Part shown: positions 1 through 7,337 of the stretch, in pieces
Layout: every line of letters starts with the position of its first letter
Position numbering within the stretch: position 1 is the stretch's first letter
NCBI GenBank assembly: GCA_009699765.1
Contig: WLNN01000040.1
Span: 1 to 10,304, forward strand
DNA: 10,304 nucleotides
DNA from: Actinomycetota bacterium
GTDB taxonomy: Bacteria > Actinomycetota > Actinomycetes > Nanopelagicales > Nanopelagicaceae
Direction: 5' to 3'
The notes under the pieces: model-generated
The model's database searches: none
What the model saw: the letters and a program-made list of their open reading frames with translations, nothing else
Told to the model about the DNA's origin: nothing
Made by a program: the position numbers and the translations under genes

Positions 1-360
1 AAGAATGCAGAAGCTATTGGGTACTTAGCCGATCGCTTGGCACAACTTGGAGTCGAGAAAGCTTTGTTTAAAGCTGGTGCAGTAGCAGGATCTGAAGTTC
101 GTATTGGTTCTGGAATAAACGAAGTTGTCTTCGACTGGGAGCCAACTATTGAGGCTGGCGCAGAACAGCTTGCTGGATTCTTGCATCGCCGCGGAGAAGA
201 TTCGCGACTCGAAGGAACATGGAACGCACCAGAGCGCGTTGAGGATGTACTTTCTGATGAGGAAATTGCAGAACAGTGGGAGTACAAGGTTGCCGACCCT
301 CACACTCCACGTGTTGAAGATTTAGCGGAAGTTAATGCAGAAACGAGTGAGGAAGAGTAA
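1..360 (+). CDS. obgE: GTPase ObgE/CgtA, C-terminal part (5'-truncated by window edge)
   Basis: The reading frame is open from base 1 to the TAA at 358-360, giving the last 119 residues. The first ~55 residues match the C-terminal OCT domain of Obg GTPases: a short helix ([17 protein letters not shown]), then [11 protein letters not shown] and VVFDWEPT, the usual end of this fold. The G domain and the glycine-rich Obg fold must lie to the left of the window. After the OCT core comes a tail of about 50 residues rich in Glu and Asp and ending SEEE; acidic tails of this kind occur in actinobacterial Obg. The family acts in the cytoplasm on 50S ribosome assembly and stress signalling. The next gene, proB, starts directly after the stop, and obgE-proB adjacency is common in actinobacteria. 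A TTG at 37 is an internal codon, not the start. Confidence 0.93.
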   Translation, partial: KNAEAIGYLADRLAQLGVEKALFKAGAVAGSEVRIGSGINEVVFDWEPTIEAGAEQLAGFLHRRGEDSRLEGTWNAPERVEDVLSDEEIAEQWEYKVADPHTPRVEDLAEVNAETSEEE

Positions 361-1476
361 ATGAACCGTCAGGCGGTAACACAAGCCAAGCGCGTCGTCC
401 TCAAGGTCGGCTCATCTTCGCTTACTGGTTCTGCCGGGTCAGCACTCGATGCATCGGCAGTTGGAAAGATTGTCGAACTCGCCACAACATTGCGAGCCCG
501 CGGCACTGAAGTTCTTATCGTTTCATCTGGCGCGATTGCTGCAGGTTTGGCTCCACTTAAACTCACATCACGCCCTAAGGATCTTCCAACACAACAAGCA
601 GCTGCCTCTGTTGGTCAAGGTCTATTGATTGCAAAGTACAACGAACTTTTCACAGAACATTCAATAGTCTCATCACAGGTGCTGCTTACTACCGAAGACG
701 TTGTGCGCCGTTCGCATTACAACACTGCACAGCAGACTCTTTCGAGATTACTTGCTCTCGGTGTTGTGCCAATAATTAATGAAAATGACTCTGTTGGAAC
801 CGCGGAAATTCGCTTTGGAGATAACGACCGTTTGGCTGCTCTTGTGGCTTTATTGGTGCAAGCAGACCTTCTCGTGCTGATTTCAGATATTGACGCACTT
901 TACGATGCGCACCCGTCACAGCCTGGCGCAAAAGCGATTCATGAAGTTTCTAATTTTGCTGATATCAATTCAATAGATGTCAGTGGTGTTGGTTCATCAG
1001 GAGTTGGTAGCGGGGGAATGGTTACCAAGATCGAAGCTGCGCGAATCGCAACTTCAGCTGGAACGCCGATGCTCTTAACATCACTAGCTCAATCTGCTGA
1101 TGCACTCAGCGGTAAAGAGTTCGGCACTATATTTCATGCGCACGAATCAAAGACAAACTCACGTCTTCTCTGGCTAGCTCATGCTTCTACTCCACGCGGA
1201 CGTCTTATTCTCGATGACGGTGCAATCAAGGCCGTTCTCGAGCGTGGTGTTTCACTTCTTCCAGCAGGTGTCACTGCTGTCGAAGGATCATTTATCTCTG
1301 GCGATACGGTCGAACTTGCCTCCAAAGATGGACGTGTTATTGCACGCGGCCTAGTTGCATTCGATGCAGACGAGATTCCACAGATGCTTGGACGATCTAC
1401 TAAAGAGCTTGCAGCATCACTTGGTGCTGAGTACGAGCGCGAGCTCGTACATCGCGATGATTTAGTTCTTCTCTGA
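361..1476 (+). CDS. proB: Glutamate 5-kinase with C-terminal PUA domain
   Basis: ProB phosphorylates L-glutamate with ATP to gamma-glutamyl phosphate, the first and usually proline-inhibited step of proline synthesis in the cytoplasm. The 371 residues match full-length bacterial ProB. The amino acid kinase domain (about 8-265) shows LKVGSS with Lys15, SSGAIAAG at 55-62, INEND at 139-143, FGDND at 152-156, the ISDIDALYD nucleotide-site segment near 174, and GSGGMVTK at 216-223. A PUA domain follows from about 279 (GRLILDDGA) to the end. The ATG touches the obgE stop (TAA-ATG), and a purine-rich site GAGGAAGAG at 349-357 can serve as ribosome binding site, so translation is probably coupled to obgE. 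The last 15 bases overlap the end of the convergent hydrolase gene. Its usual partner proA is displaced to 2665. Confidence 0.97.
   Translation: MNRQAVTQAKRVVLKVGSSSLTGSAGSALDASAVGKIVELATTLRARGTEVLIVSSGAIAAGLAPLKLTSRPKDLPTQQAAASVGQGLLIAKYNELFTEHSIVSSQVLLTTEDVVRRSHYNTAQQTLSRLLALGVVPIINENDSVGTAEIRFGDNDRLAALVALLVQADLLVLISDIDALYDAHPSQPGAKAIHEVSNFADINSIDVSGVGSSGVGSGGMVTKIEAARIATSAGTPMLLTSLAQSADALSGKEFGTIFHAHESKTNSRLLWLAHASTPRGRLILDDGAIKAVLERGVSLLPAGVTAVEGSFISGDTVELASKDGRVIARGLVAFDADEIPQMLGRSTKELAASLGAEYERELVHRDDLVLL
1431..1450. other. Perfect 8-bp hairpin with GCGA tetraloop at the 3' end of proB
   Basis: GTACGAGC (1431-1438) pairs exactly with GCTCGTAC (1443-1450) around the loop GCGA, a GNRA tetraloop in the proB sense. 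The hairpin is inside the proB coding region, 24 bases before its stop codon. On the opposite strand it begins 11 bases beyond the hydrolase stop. The T-rich stretch after it in the proB direction is broken (tttagttcttct), and there is none in the hydrolase direction, so it is not a canonical intrinsic terminator. It may still stabilise the 3' end of either convergent transcript, or it may be chance from the codons for YEREL. Confidence 0.4.
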
Positions 1477-2631
1477 AACTTGCTTCAGAACAGCTGCAAC
1501 CATTGGTGATAAGTTATCTGTGGCTGTGGGTTCGTCACTGAGTTTCACGATTACGGTGTTATTCGGAATATCTATATAAACGAATTGACCGTGCAGTCCA
1601 AGCATCAAGCTGACACCAGGATATGGGTGCCAGAAATATGCACCATAGCCCCAGTCGTAGTCGAGTCTTGTAACAGGTGAGGTAATCCGCTTCATCCACG
1701 CCGAACTAATTACTTGTTTCTTAGTGAATGGAATTACGCCCTTATCAAGAACTAATTGACCTATTCGCGCATAATCGCGAGGTACGGCATTAAAACAACA
1801 GAAAGTTTTCTCGTAACCTCCGACCTTATCGACATTCCAAGTTGCATCGAAATCAGCGCCTACTTGTTGCCAAATATTCTGCGTGAAGTAATCAGAGATG
1901 GATTGTCCTGTGACCTTTTGGATAATCATTCCAATCATCTGTGGGTCCACGCTTCGGTAAATTGATTCTGTTCCTGGCTCAAAATCCATTTTTTGGTTGT
2001 GCTTTAAGAACCATGGGATATCCGTGCTGGCATACATCTGGGCGATAGCAACGCCCCAACCTGAAGGCCCGGAAGGGTAATTATCTGATACGCCCACTCC
2101 AGATTGCATATCAAGCAGTTGCTGAATCGTGATTTTATCGAAGCTTCCACCAGTTTTGTATTCGGGGAAGTATTTTACAAAGGTATCTGATTCACTGATT
2201 TTTCCTTGATCGATAAGTTGTCCAGCAACAAGTGAGACCATCGCTTTTCCTACAGAATAAGAAGGTAAGCGCGTGTTGGCAAACTTCTGATCTTTGTAAT
2301 ATTCGTGAGTAATTCTTCCATCACGAATTACTAAGAACGCATTTGTATGAGTGGTATCGAGAAAATTCTGAAATGACATTTTCGTATCACGATAAGTCAC
2401 TTCACCAATCGACTCTTTTGTACCAACCTTCCATGGTGCAAATGTCGATGGCGCTGCAACAATCCAATGACTCGGCATGAGATCAGGTGTTTTTGATGCC
2501 GGCGCTAATCCCAATCTAATTGAAGCTATTGGCTCGGGGTAATGAATTATTCGAGTCAATCCAAAGAGGGCAAGATAGAGAGCAATAAGGACTATGGCGG
2601 TATTTCGAAGGAACTTAATTAAAGTTGGCAC
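1462..2631 (-). CDS. Membrane-anchored serine hydrolase, beta-lactamase/NylB-like (COG1680 type)
   Basis: The 389-residue protein has a short basic N-terminus, then one hydrophobic segment (about 10-28, AIVLIALYLALFGL), so it is likely anchored with the enzyme domain outside the membrane. The catalytic domain carries the serine-lysine motif S126-V-G-K129, in a context (LPSYSVGKAMVSLVAGQLIDQGKI-like, 122-145) typical of the class C beta-lactamase superfamily. It also has the LLDMQSGV segment (172-179), Tyr225-Arg-Ser in the position of YxN, and LHG (346-348) in place of the third KTG-type motif. This pattern is closest to esterases and 6-aminohexanoate-dimer hydrolase (NylB) relatives rather than true beta-lactamases; the substrate is unknown. 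The start is GTG at 2631; an in-frame TGA at 2671-2673 and no ATG, GTG or TTG between leave no other usual start codon. Its end overlaps proB by 15 bases, and it lies head to head with proA. It looks like an accessory gene between proB and proA. Confidence 0.85.
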   Translation of the reverse strand: MPTLIKFLRNTAIVLIALYLALFGLTRIIHYPEPIASIRLGLAPASKTPDLMPSHWIVAAPSTFAPWKVGTKESIGEVTYRDTKMSFQNFLDTTHTNAFLVIRDGRITHEYYKDQKFANTRLPSYSVGKAMVSLVAGQLIDQGKISESDTFVKYFPEYKTGGSFDKITIQQLLDMQSGVGVSDNYPSGPSGWGVAIAQMYASTDIPWFLKHNQKMDFEPGTESIYRSVDPQMIGMIIQKVTGQSISDYFTQNIWQQVGADFDATWNVDKVGGYEKTFCCFNAVPRDYARIGQLVLDKGVIPFTKKQVISSAWMKRITSPVTRLDYDWGYGAYFWHPYPGVSLMLGLHGQFVYIDIPNNTVIVKLSDEPTATDNLSPMVAAVLKQVSEKN

Positions 2632-2637
2632 ATCCTC

Positions 2638-2643
2638 AGGGTA
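2638..2643 (-). promoter_or_regulatory. Candidate -10 box of the hydrolase gene, near-leaderless
   Basis: On the minus strand TACCCT (TANNNT pattern) is followed by six bases, GAGGAT, and then the GTG start. This spacing would put the transcript start at or next to the start codon. GAGGA could alternatively be read as a Shine-Dalgarno site, but only 1-2 bases would separate it from GTG, which is too close for normal use. No clear -35 box is visible. Confidence 0.35.
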
Positions 2644-2651
2644 GTCCCAGT

Positions 2652-2657
2652 TAGACT
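2652..2657 (+). promoter_or_regulatory. Candidate -10 box of proA, leaderless arrangement
   Basis: TAGACT fits TANNNT and ends seven bases before the proA ATG. The bases between (TGGGTTC) hold no Shine-Dalgarno-like purine run, and no other in-frame start exists between the upstream stop at 2620-2622 and this ATG. A leaderless mRNA beginning at or near A2665 fits these facts. The box lies within 20 bases of the oppositely oriented hydrolase -10, so the two promoters probably compete for polymerase. No good -35 hexamer is seen. Confidence 0.5.
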
Positions 2658-2664
2658 TGGGTTC

Positions 2665-3933
2665 ATGGATTCAGTTGTTCTAATTGCAGATTTAGCGCAC
2701 GCGGCGCGTACTGCTGCGCGGTCCTTGTCGACTGCGACTGGCAGCCAACGCAAGGCCGCACTTGAAGCGATAGCAACAGCTCTCATCGAACGGTCTAATG
2801 AAATCCTTGCAGCAAATGAACTCGATATGGCAAGCGCTCGATCTGAGAATATGCACCCTCAAATGCAAGATCGCCTGTTGCTTACCACCTCGCGCGTTGA
2901 AGGAATGGCAGATGGAGCCAGACAAGTAGCAGCGCTGGAAGATCCATTGGGTCGCACATTAAAAGAATCAACTTTGCCTAATGGTCTGCATCTTCGCCAA
3001 ATTTCGGTTCCATTCGGAGTAATCGGAATGGTCTACGAAGCTCGCCCAAATGTAACCGTTGATGCTGCAGTTATTTTGTTGATGTCAGGCAATGCAGCGC
3101 TGCTCCGCGGTTCATCCACTGCGCGCCATAGCAATGAAGTTCTAGTAAAAGTCATGAAGGATGCGCTAGCCACAACAGGCATTAGCCCAGAGGTAATTCA
3201 ATTGGTTCCTTCAGATGATCGCTCGACAGTTAAAGCGTTACTTACTGCTCGCGGAAAAGTAGATCTCGTTATTCCTCGCGGAAGCGCTCAATTAATCCGA
3301 ATGGTTGTTGATGAAGCAACCGTCCCAACCATCGAGACCGGCGCTGGCGTCTGTCACGTATTCGTGGATGAATTTGCTGATATCAACAAGGCGCTTCCGA
3401 TCTTGCTTAATTCAAAGACACATCGTCCATCTGTCTGTAATGCAGCAGAAACACTTCTTGTTCATAAGGCGATCGCGCCAACCTTCTTGCCATTAGCACT
3501 GAAGGCATTGCACGATGCCGGAGTAGTAATTCATGGAGACTCAACTGCCCAGAAAGTTGCTGAGAAATTTGGTGTTCCATCAACCCTGGCAACTGAAGAG
3601 AATTGGTGCACTGAATACGGAATTTTGGAGATGAACGTTGCTGTTGTTGATTCTGTTGATGCAGCAGCAGATCACATCGCAAAATACGGCACCAACCACA
3701 CTGAGGCAATCGTTACCGAAAATCAAGGATCTGCAGATCGCTTTATTGCGCTGGCAGATTGTGCAGCAGTGATGGTTAATGCATCAACACGATTTACAGA
3801 TGGCGAGCAGATGGGATTCGGTGCTGAAATCGGCATCTCGAATCAGAAGCTTCATGCACGAGGTCCGATGGGGCTAGAAGCGATGACTACCGCCACTTGG
3901 ATAGTTACCGGCAACGGCCAGATTCGCTCTTAA
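2665..3933 (+). CDS. proA: Glutamate-5-semialdehyde dehydrogenase (gamma-glutamyl phosphate reductase)
   Basis: ProA reduces gamma-glutamyl phosphate with NADPH to glutamate-5-semialdehyde, the second step of proline synthesis, acting on the product of ProB. The 422 residues match the family length. Recognisable blocks are PFGVIGMVYEARPNVT (116-131), the nucleotide-site region around VPSDDR (181-186) and LVIPRGS (201-207), the ETGAGVCHVFVD segment (224-235), and RPSVCNAAETLLVH with the catalytic Cys258. Near the end, HTEAIVTEN, the VNASTRFTDGEQMGFGAEIGIS region and a KLHARGPMGLEAMTT stretch are all typical of ProA. ATG at 2665 is the only usable start. It is separated from proB by the antisense hydrolase gene, so it cannot simply be read from the obgE-proB transcript without passing through antisense DNA; the TAGACT box supports its own promoter. 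The next gene is gatC, 46 bases on. Confidence 0.97.
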   Translation: MDSVVLIADLAHAARTAARSLSTATGSQRKAALEAIATALIERSNEILAANELDMASARSENMHPQMQDRLLLTTSRVEGMADGARQVAALEDPLGRTLKESTLPNGLHLRQISVPFGVIGMVYEARPNVTVDAAVILLMSGNAALLRGSSTARHSNEVLVKVMKDALATTGISPEVIQLVPSDDRSTVKALLTARGKVDLVIPRGSAQLIRMVVDEATVPTIETGAGVCHVFVDEFADINKALPILLNSKTHRPSVCNAAETLLVHKAIAPTFLPLALKALHDAGVVIHGDSTAQKVAEKFGVPSTLATEENWCTEYGILEMNVAVVDSVDAAADHIAKYGTNHTEAIVTENQGSADRFIALADCAAVMVNASTRFTDGEQMGFGAEIGISNQKLHARGPMGLEAMTTATWIVTGNGQIRS

Positions 3934-3945
3934 TCAACGTTAATT

Positions 3946-3960
3946 ACTCTAAAGCAGAGT
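3946..3960. other. Short inverted repeat between proA and gatC
   Basis: ACTCT (3946-3950) and AGAGT (3956-3960) are perfect inverted arms around AAAGC, followed by TCTTTT. The 5-bp, AT-containing stem is too weak to be a confident terminator for proA. It also covers the place where a -35 box for the gatC promoter would sit, so it might act as an operator. Chance occurrence is quite possible. Confidence 0.25.
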
Positions 3961-3967
3961 TCTTTTA

Positions 3968-3973
3968 TAAGAT
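3968..3973 (+). promoter_or_regulatory. Candidate -10 box of the gatCAB operon, leaderless arrangement
   Basis: TAAGAT (overlapping the alternative TATAAG at 3966-3971) matches TANNNT and is followed by exactly six bases, GCGCAC, before the gatC ATG. No Shine-Dalgarno-like sequence precedes gatC, in contrast with gatA and gatB. This suggests transcription starts at or next to the gatC start codon. A -35 match is not evident. Confidence 0.5.
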
Positions 3974-3979
3974 GCGCAC

Positions 3980-4276
3980 ATGAGCACACTCTCTCGCGAT
4001 GAAGTCGCAAAGTTGGCAGGATTAGCACGTATTGAAATGACCGAAGCTGAGATGGTTGATCTCTCTTCTCAATTCGGAACAATCCTTGATGCTGTTGCGC
4101 GCGTTCAAGAGCTCGATTTAATCGGCGTTAAGGCGACGTCACATCCACAACCACTGGAAAACATTGCTCGTCCAGATGTAGTGCAACCAAGTTTGACTCC
4201 AGATGAAGCGCTCTCAGGTGCGCCTGCTCAAGAAGAACAACGTTTCCGTGTTCCTCAGATTCTAGGAGAGGAGTAG
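3980..4276 (+). CDS. gatC: Asp/Glu-tRNA amidotransferase subunit C
   Basis: GatC is the small subunit that wraps around the GatA-GatB interface and stabilises the amidotransferase. At 98 residues it has the family length. It starts with LSRDEVAKLAGLARIEMTE, the standard opening helix, then QFGTILDAVARVQELD, a proline-rich linker (SHPQPLENIARPDVV), and ends with RFRVPQILGEE, the usual FRVPKIL-type tail. It heads a three-gene operon with only three bases before gatA. The ATG follows a TAAGAT box at six bases and has no ribosome binding site, so it is probably translated from a leaderless mRNA. Confidence 0.96.
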   Translation: MSTLSRDEVAKLAGLARIEMTEAEMVDLSSQFGTILDAVARVQELDLIGVKATSHPQPLENIARPDVVQPSLTPDEALSGAPAQEEQRFRVPQILGEE

Positions 4277-4279
4277 GCC

Positions 4280-5779
4280 ATGATTTATAAAAATGCAACA
4301 GAGATGGCTGCTGCTCTTGCAGCGAAGGAAATTTCTTCAGTCGAACTTACACAATCACATCTCAATCGAATTGGTGCAGTTGATGGTGATGTAAAAGCAT
4401 TCCTTCATGTTGATACTGAAGGCGCACTTGCGCAAGCTGCTGCAGTAGATGCCGATCGCGCCGCCGGCAAGGCGTTGTCACCACTTGCTGGTGTTCCACT
4501 TGCCCTAAAAGATGTTCTTGCACAAAAAGGCGTACCAACAACTGCTGGTTCAAAAATTTTGCAAGGTTGGAAACCACCATATGACTCAACTGTCGTATCA
4601 AAGCTAAAAAATGCTGGCGTAGTAATTCTTGGTAAGACCAATATGGATGAGTTTGCAATGGGATCTTCAACGGAAAACAGTGGTTACGGTCCAACATTTA
4701 ATCCATGGGATCTCACTCGTACCCCTGGTGGTTCATCTGGAGGATCTGCAGCAGCGGTCTCAGCATTTGAAGCGCCACTAGCAATTGGTTCAGATACTGG
4801 TGGATCTATTCGTCAGCCAGCAGCGCTAACCGGAATCGTCGGAGTTCGCCCAACTTATGGAGCAGTTTCTCGCTACGGACTTATTGCTTACTCATCTTCG
4901 CTAGATCAAGCAGGACCATTTGGTCGTACCGTTCTTGATACTGCAATGTTGCACGAAATCATTGCCGGCTACGACCCACATGATGCAACATCAATTAACG
5001 CGTCAGTTCCTTCAGTTGTTGCAGCAGCAAAAAATGGTGATGTAAAGGGAATGAAGATTGGTGTTATTAAGCAACTGCAAGGTGAGGGCTATCAGAAGGG
5101 TGTACAGACTCGCTTTACCGAATCACTTGATTTACTTGCATCCCTTGGTGCGGAAATTGTTGAAGTTGATTGCCCAAGTTTTGAATTCGCACTTGCTGCC
5201 TACTATTTAATCGCGCCATCAGAGTGTTCTTCTAACCTCGCTCGCTTTGATGCAATGCGTTACGGCCTTCGAACTGGAGATGAAGGTGGAGCATCCGCTG
5301 AGGCTGTTATGGCTTCAACTCGAGATGCTGGATTCGGACGTGAAGTAAAGCGCCGCATCATTCTCGGCACATATGCACTTTCATCAGGTTATTACGATGC
5401 TTATTACGGTAGCGCACAGAAGATTCGTACCCTGATTATTCAGGACTATGCAAAGGCATTTACTCAAGCTGATGTGTTGGTCTCTCCTACAGCGCCAACT
5501 ACTGCATACAAGATTGGTGAAAAAGTTGATGACCCGATGGCTATGTATTTAGGAGACGTTGCAACAATTCCAGTAAATCTCGCGGGAATTTGCGGAATGT
5601 CACTTCCAGCTGGCCTTGCCGAAGAAGACAATCTTCCAGTCGGATTCCAAATCATGGCGCCGGCTATGCAAGATCAGCGTCTATATCAAGCAGGAGCAGC
5701 GCTAGAGGCAGCGCTTTCATCTAAGTGGGGTGGCACCTTAATTACCAAGGCGCCCGCTCTTGCAGGAGGTGCTCGCTAA
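4280..5779 (+). CDS. gatA: Asp/Glu-tRNA amidotransferase subunit A (amidase)
   Basis: GatA hydrolyses glutamine to release ammonia, which passes to GatB for amidation of Glu-tRNA(Gln) or Asp-tRNA(Asn). At 499 residues it is full length. The amidase-signature triad is complete: Lys77 in GVPLALKD, cis-Ser152 in [12 protein letters not shown], and nucleophile Ser176 in [12 protein letters not shown]; the 24-residue spacing between the two serines matches the family. Further conserved blocks are [17 protein letters not shown] (118-134), [18 protein letters not shown] and [11 protein letters not shown] strong Shine-Dalgarno run (GGAGAGGAG, 4265-4273) in the gatC tail sets the ATG at 4280. Its stop codon shares one base with the gatB start. 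The organism probably lacks glutaminyl- and/or asparaginyl-tRNA synthetase, as do many actinobacteria; this is inference. Confidence 0.97.
   Translation: MIYKNATEMAAALAAKEISSVELTQSHLNRIGAVDGDVKAFLHVDTEGALAQAAAVDADRAAGKALSPLAGVPLALKDVLAQKGVPTTAGSKILQGWKPPYDSTVVSKLKNAGVVILGKTNMDEFAMGSSTENSGYGPTFNPWDLTRTPGGSSGGSAAAVSAFEAPLAIGSDTGGSIRQPAALTGIVGVRPTYGAVSRYGLIAYSSSLDQAGPFGRTVLDTAMLHEIIAGYDPHDATSINASVPSVVAAAKNGDVKGMKIGVIKQLQGEGYQKGVQTRFTESLDLLASLGAEIVEVDCPSFEFALAAYYLIAPSECSSNLARFDAMRYGLRTGDEGGASAEAVMASTRDAGFGREVKRRIILGTYALSSGYYDAYYGSAQKIRTLIIQDYAKAFTQADVLVSPTAPTTAYKIGEKVDDPMAMYLGDVATIPVNLAGICGMSLPAGLAEEDNLPVGFQIMAPAMQDQRLYQAGAALEAALSSKWGGTLITKAPALAGGAR
5764..5770 (+). promoter_or_regulatory. Ribosome binding site fixing the gatB start
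   Basis: AGGAGGT, a near-perfect Shine-Dalgarno sequence, lies inside the end of gatA, eight bases before the ATG at 5779. It argues for that ATG and against the in-frame GTG at 5725, which would overlap gatA by 55 bases and encode residues unlike the GatB N-terminus. Confidence 0.85.
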
Positions 5780-7278
5780 TGGCACTTAATTATGATGAAG
5801 TTGTAGCTAAGTACGATCCTGTATTAGGCCTAGAAGTTCACGTTGAACTCAATACCGAATCAAAAATGTTCTGCTCATGTGCGACAACTTTTGGAGCAGA
5901 ACCAAATACACAAACTTGCCCAGTTTGCCTTGCGCTTCCTGGTGCGCTGCCAGTTGTTAATGCGAAAGCTATCGAATCAACAATCAAGATTGGCCTTGCA
6001 CTTAATTGCAGCATTGCGCCCTATAGCCGCTTTGCTCGCAAGAATTATTTCTACCCAGATATGCCGAAAAATTTCCAGATTTCACAGTACGACGAACCTA
6101 TTTGTTTTGATGGTTATGTTGATGTCGAGATCGAGACAGAAGAGGGTCCCAAGCAATTTCGCATCGAGGTCGAGCGCGTACATATGGAAGAAGACACAGG
6201 TAAATCACTTCACGTAGGTGGCGCGACCGGTCGTATTCACGGTGCCGATTACTCATTACTTGACTACAACCGTGCCGGAATCCCATTGGTTGAAATCGTT
6301 ACTAAAATTGTTCCTGGTACAGGTAAATATGCTCCTGAAGTTGCAAAGGCATATGTCGCAGAGCTACGTGACATTCTTCGCGGACTTGGCGTCTCTGATG
6401 TAAAGATGGAACAAGGTTCTTTGCGTTGCGATGCAAATGTTTCTTTAATGCTCAAAGATGCTACCGAGCTCGGTACGCGATCAGAGACAAAGAACGTCAA
6501 CTCACTTCGCTCTGTCGAACGTGCTATTCGAGGCGAGATGTTGCGCCATGCTGAAATTCTCGAGACAGGTGGCAAGGTCAAGCAAGAGACTCGCCACTTC
6601 CAAGAAGACACTGGCCTTACTCGTTCAGGTCGTTCAAAGGAACAAGCTGAGGATTATCGCTATTTCCCAGATCCAGATTTGGTTCCAGTGAAACCTGATG
6701 CTGCGTGGATCGAGACTCTTCGCGCCACACTTCCTGAACGACCATCGATTCGCCGCAAACGCTTGAAAGAGCAATGGGCTGTTCCAGATAAAGAATTCGA
6801 AGCAATGGTTAATGCTGATGTTCTCGATATCGTTGAGCAGACCGTGCTACTTGGTGCGGATCCAACAAAGGCACGTACTTGGTGGCTTGGTGAAGTCTCA
6901 CGTATTGCAAACGATAAAGGCGTGTCAATTACAGAGATTTCAATTACCCCAGCTGATGTTGCAGAGCTAATTAACCTTGTTGCATCAGGTGAGCTCACAG
7001 ATAAGTTGGCTCGCCAAGTTGTTGAAGGCGTTATCGCTGGTGAAGGTTCTCCTTCTGAAGTTGTTGCAAAGCGTGGAATCAAAGTTGTTAATGACGATGG
7101 TGCACTGATGGCTGCAATCGAAAAGGTTTGTGCAGCTCAGGCAGATACTGCTGAGAAAGTTCGCGGGGGACACCTTCCTGCAGCGGGTGCACTCATCGGT
7201 GCTGTTATGAAGGAGACTGCAGGTCAGGCAGATGCTGCAAAAGTTCGTGAGCTTCTTCTTAAATATCTAGGTCAATAA
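5779..7278 (+). CDS. gatB: Asp/Glu-tRNA amidotransferase subunit B
   Basis: GatB binds the misacylated tRNA, phosphorylates the Glu or Asp carboxyl with ATP, and amidates it with ammonia from GatA. From ATG 5779 it is 499 residues, a normal length. It opens with the hallmark [15 protein letters not shown] (17-31). A complete four-cysteine set follows, C32-x-C34 and C47-x-x-C50, which forms a zinc site in many GatB proteins and is lost in some Firmicutes. Other blocks are [28 protein letters not shown], the [14 protein letters not shown] stretch, RCDANVS, and [13 protein letters not shown]. The last ~150 residues are the helical and YqeY-like tail that contacts tRNA, ending ELLLKYLGQ. The start overlaps the gatA stop (TAATG), so the subunits are likely translationally coupled. 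A strong terminator follows 11 bases after the stop. Confidence 0.97.
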   Translation: MALNYDEVVAKYDPVLGLEVHVELNTESKMFCSCATTFGAEPNTQTCPVCLALPGALPVVNAKAIESTIKIGLALNCSIAPYSRFARKNYFYPDMPKNFQISQYDEPICFDGYVDVEIETEEGPKQFRIEVERVHMEEDTGKSLHVGGATGRIHGADYSLLDYNRAGIPLVEIVTKIVPGTGKYAPEVAKAYVAELRDILRGLGVSDVKMEQGSLRCDANVSLMLKDATELGTRSETKNVNSLRSVERAIRGEMLRHAEILETGGKVKQETRHFQEDTGLTRSGRSKEQAEDYRYFPDPDLVPVKPDAAWIETLRATLPERPSIRRKRLKEQWAVPDKEFEAMVNADVLDIVEQTVLLGADPTKARTWWLGEVSRIANDKGVSITEISITPADVAELINLVASGELTDKLARQVVEGVIAGEGSPSEVVAKRGIKVVNDDGALMAAIEKVCAAQADTAEKVRGGHLPAAGALIGAVMKETAGQADAAKVRELLLKYLGQ

Positions 7279-7289
7279 ATTTACAAAAT

Positions 7290-7326
7290 AAAAAACCCGC
7301 CGGAGTAAATCTCCGGCGGGTTTTTT
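7290..7326. terminator. Bidirectional intrinsic terminator between gatB and the exporter
   Basis: A perfect 16-bp inverted repeat (A6 then CCCGCCGGAG at 7290-7305; CTCCGGCGGG then T6 at 7311-7326) encloses the loop TAAAT. The GC core is 10 bp. The T6 tract ends the gatCAB transcript on the plus strand, and the A6 tract gives the same signal for the exporter transcript on the minus strand. It sits 11 bases from each stop codon, so it serves both convergent units. Confidence 0.95.
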
Positions 7327-7337
7327 GCACTCAGAAA

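Noticed and set aside
37..360. A separate small gene starting with TTG at 37
   Set aside because: The frame is open to the window edge, and the residues before it continue the ObgE OCT domain, so it is the tail of obgE.
3655..3675. GCAGCAG-type triplet run in proA
   Set aside because: It is a short alanine-codon run within a conserved protein, not a microsatellite or repeat element.
5725..5778. An in-frame GTG start 54 bases upstream of the gatB ATG
   Set aside because: It would overlap gatA by 55 bases and add residues unlike GatB N-termini. AGGAGGT eight bases before the ATG at 5779 and the TAATG overlap support the shorter protein.
6264..7082. Minus-strand open frames opposite gatB (115 and 140 codons)
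   Set aside because: The coding signal is fully explained by gatB on the plus strand, and the translations show no domain or motif.
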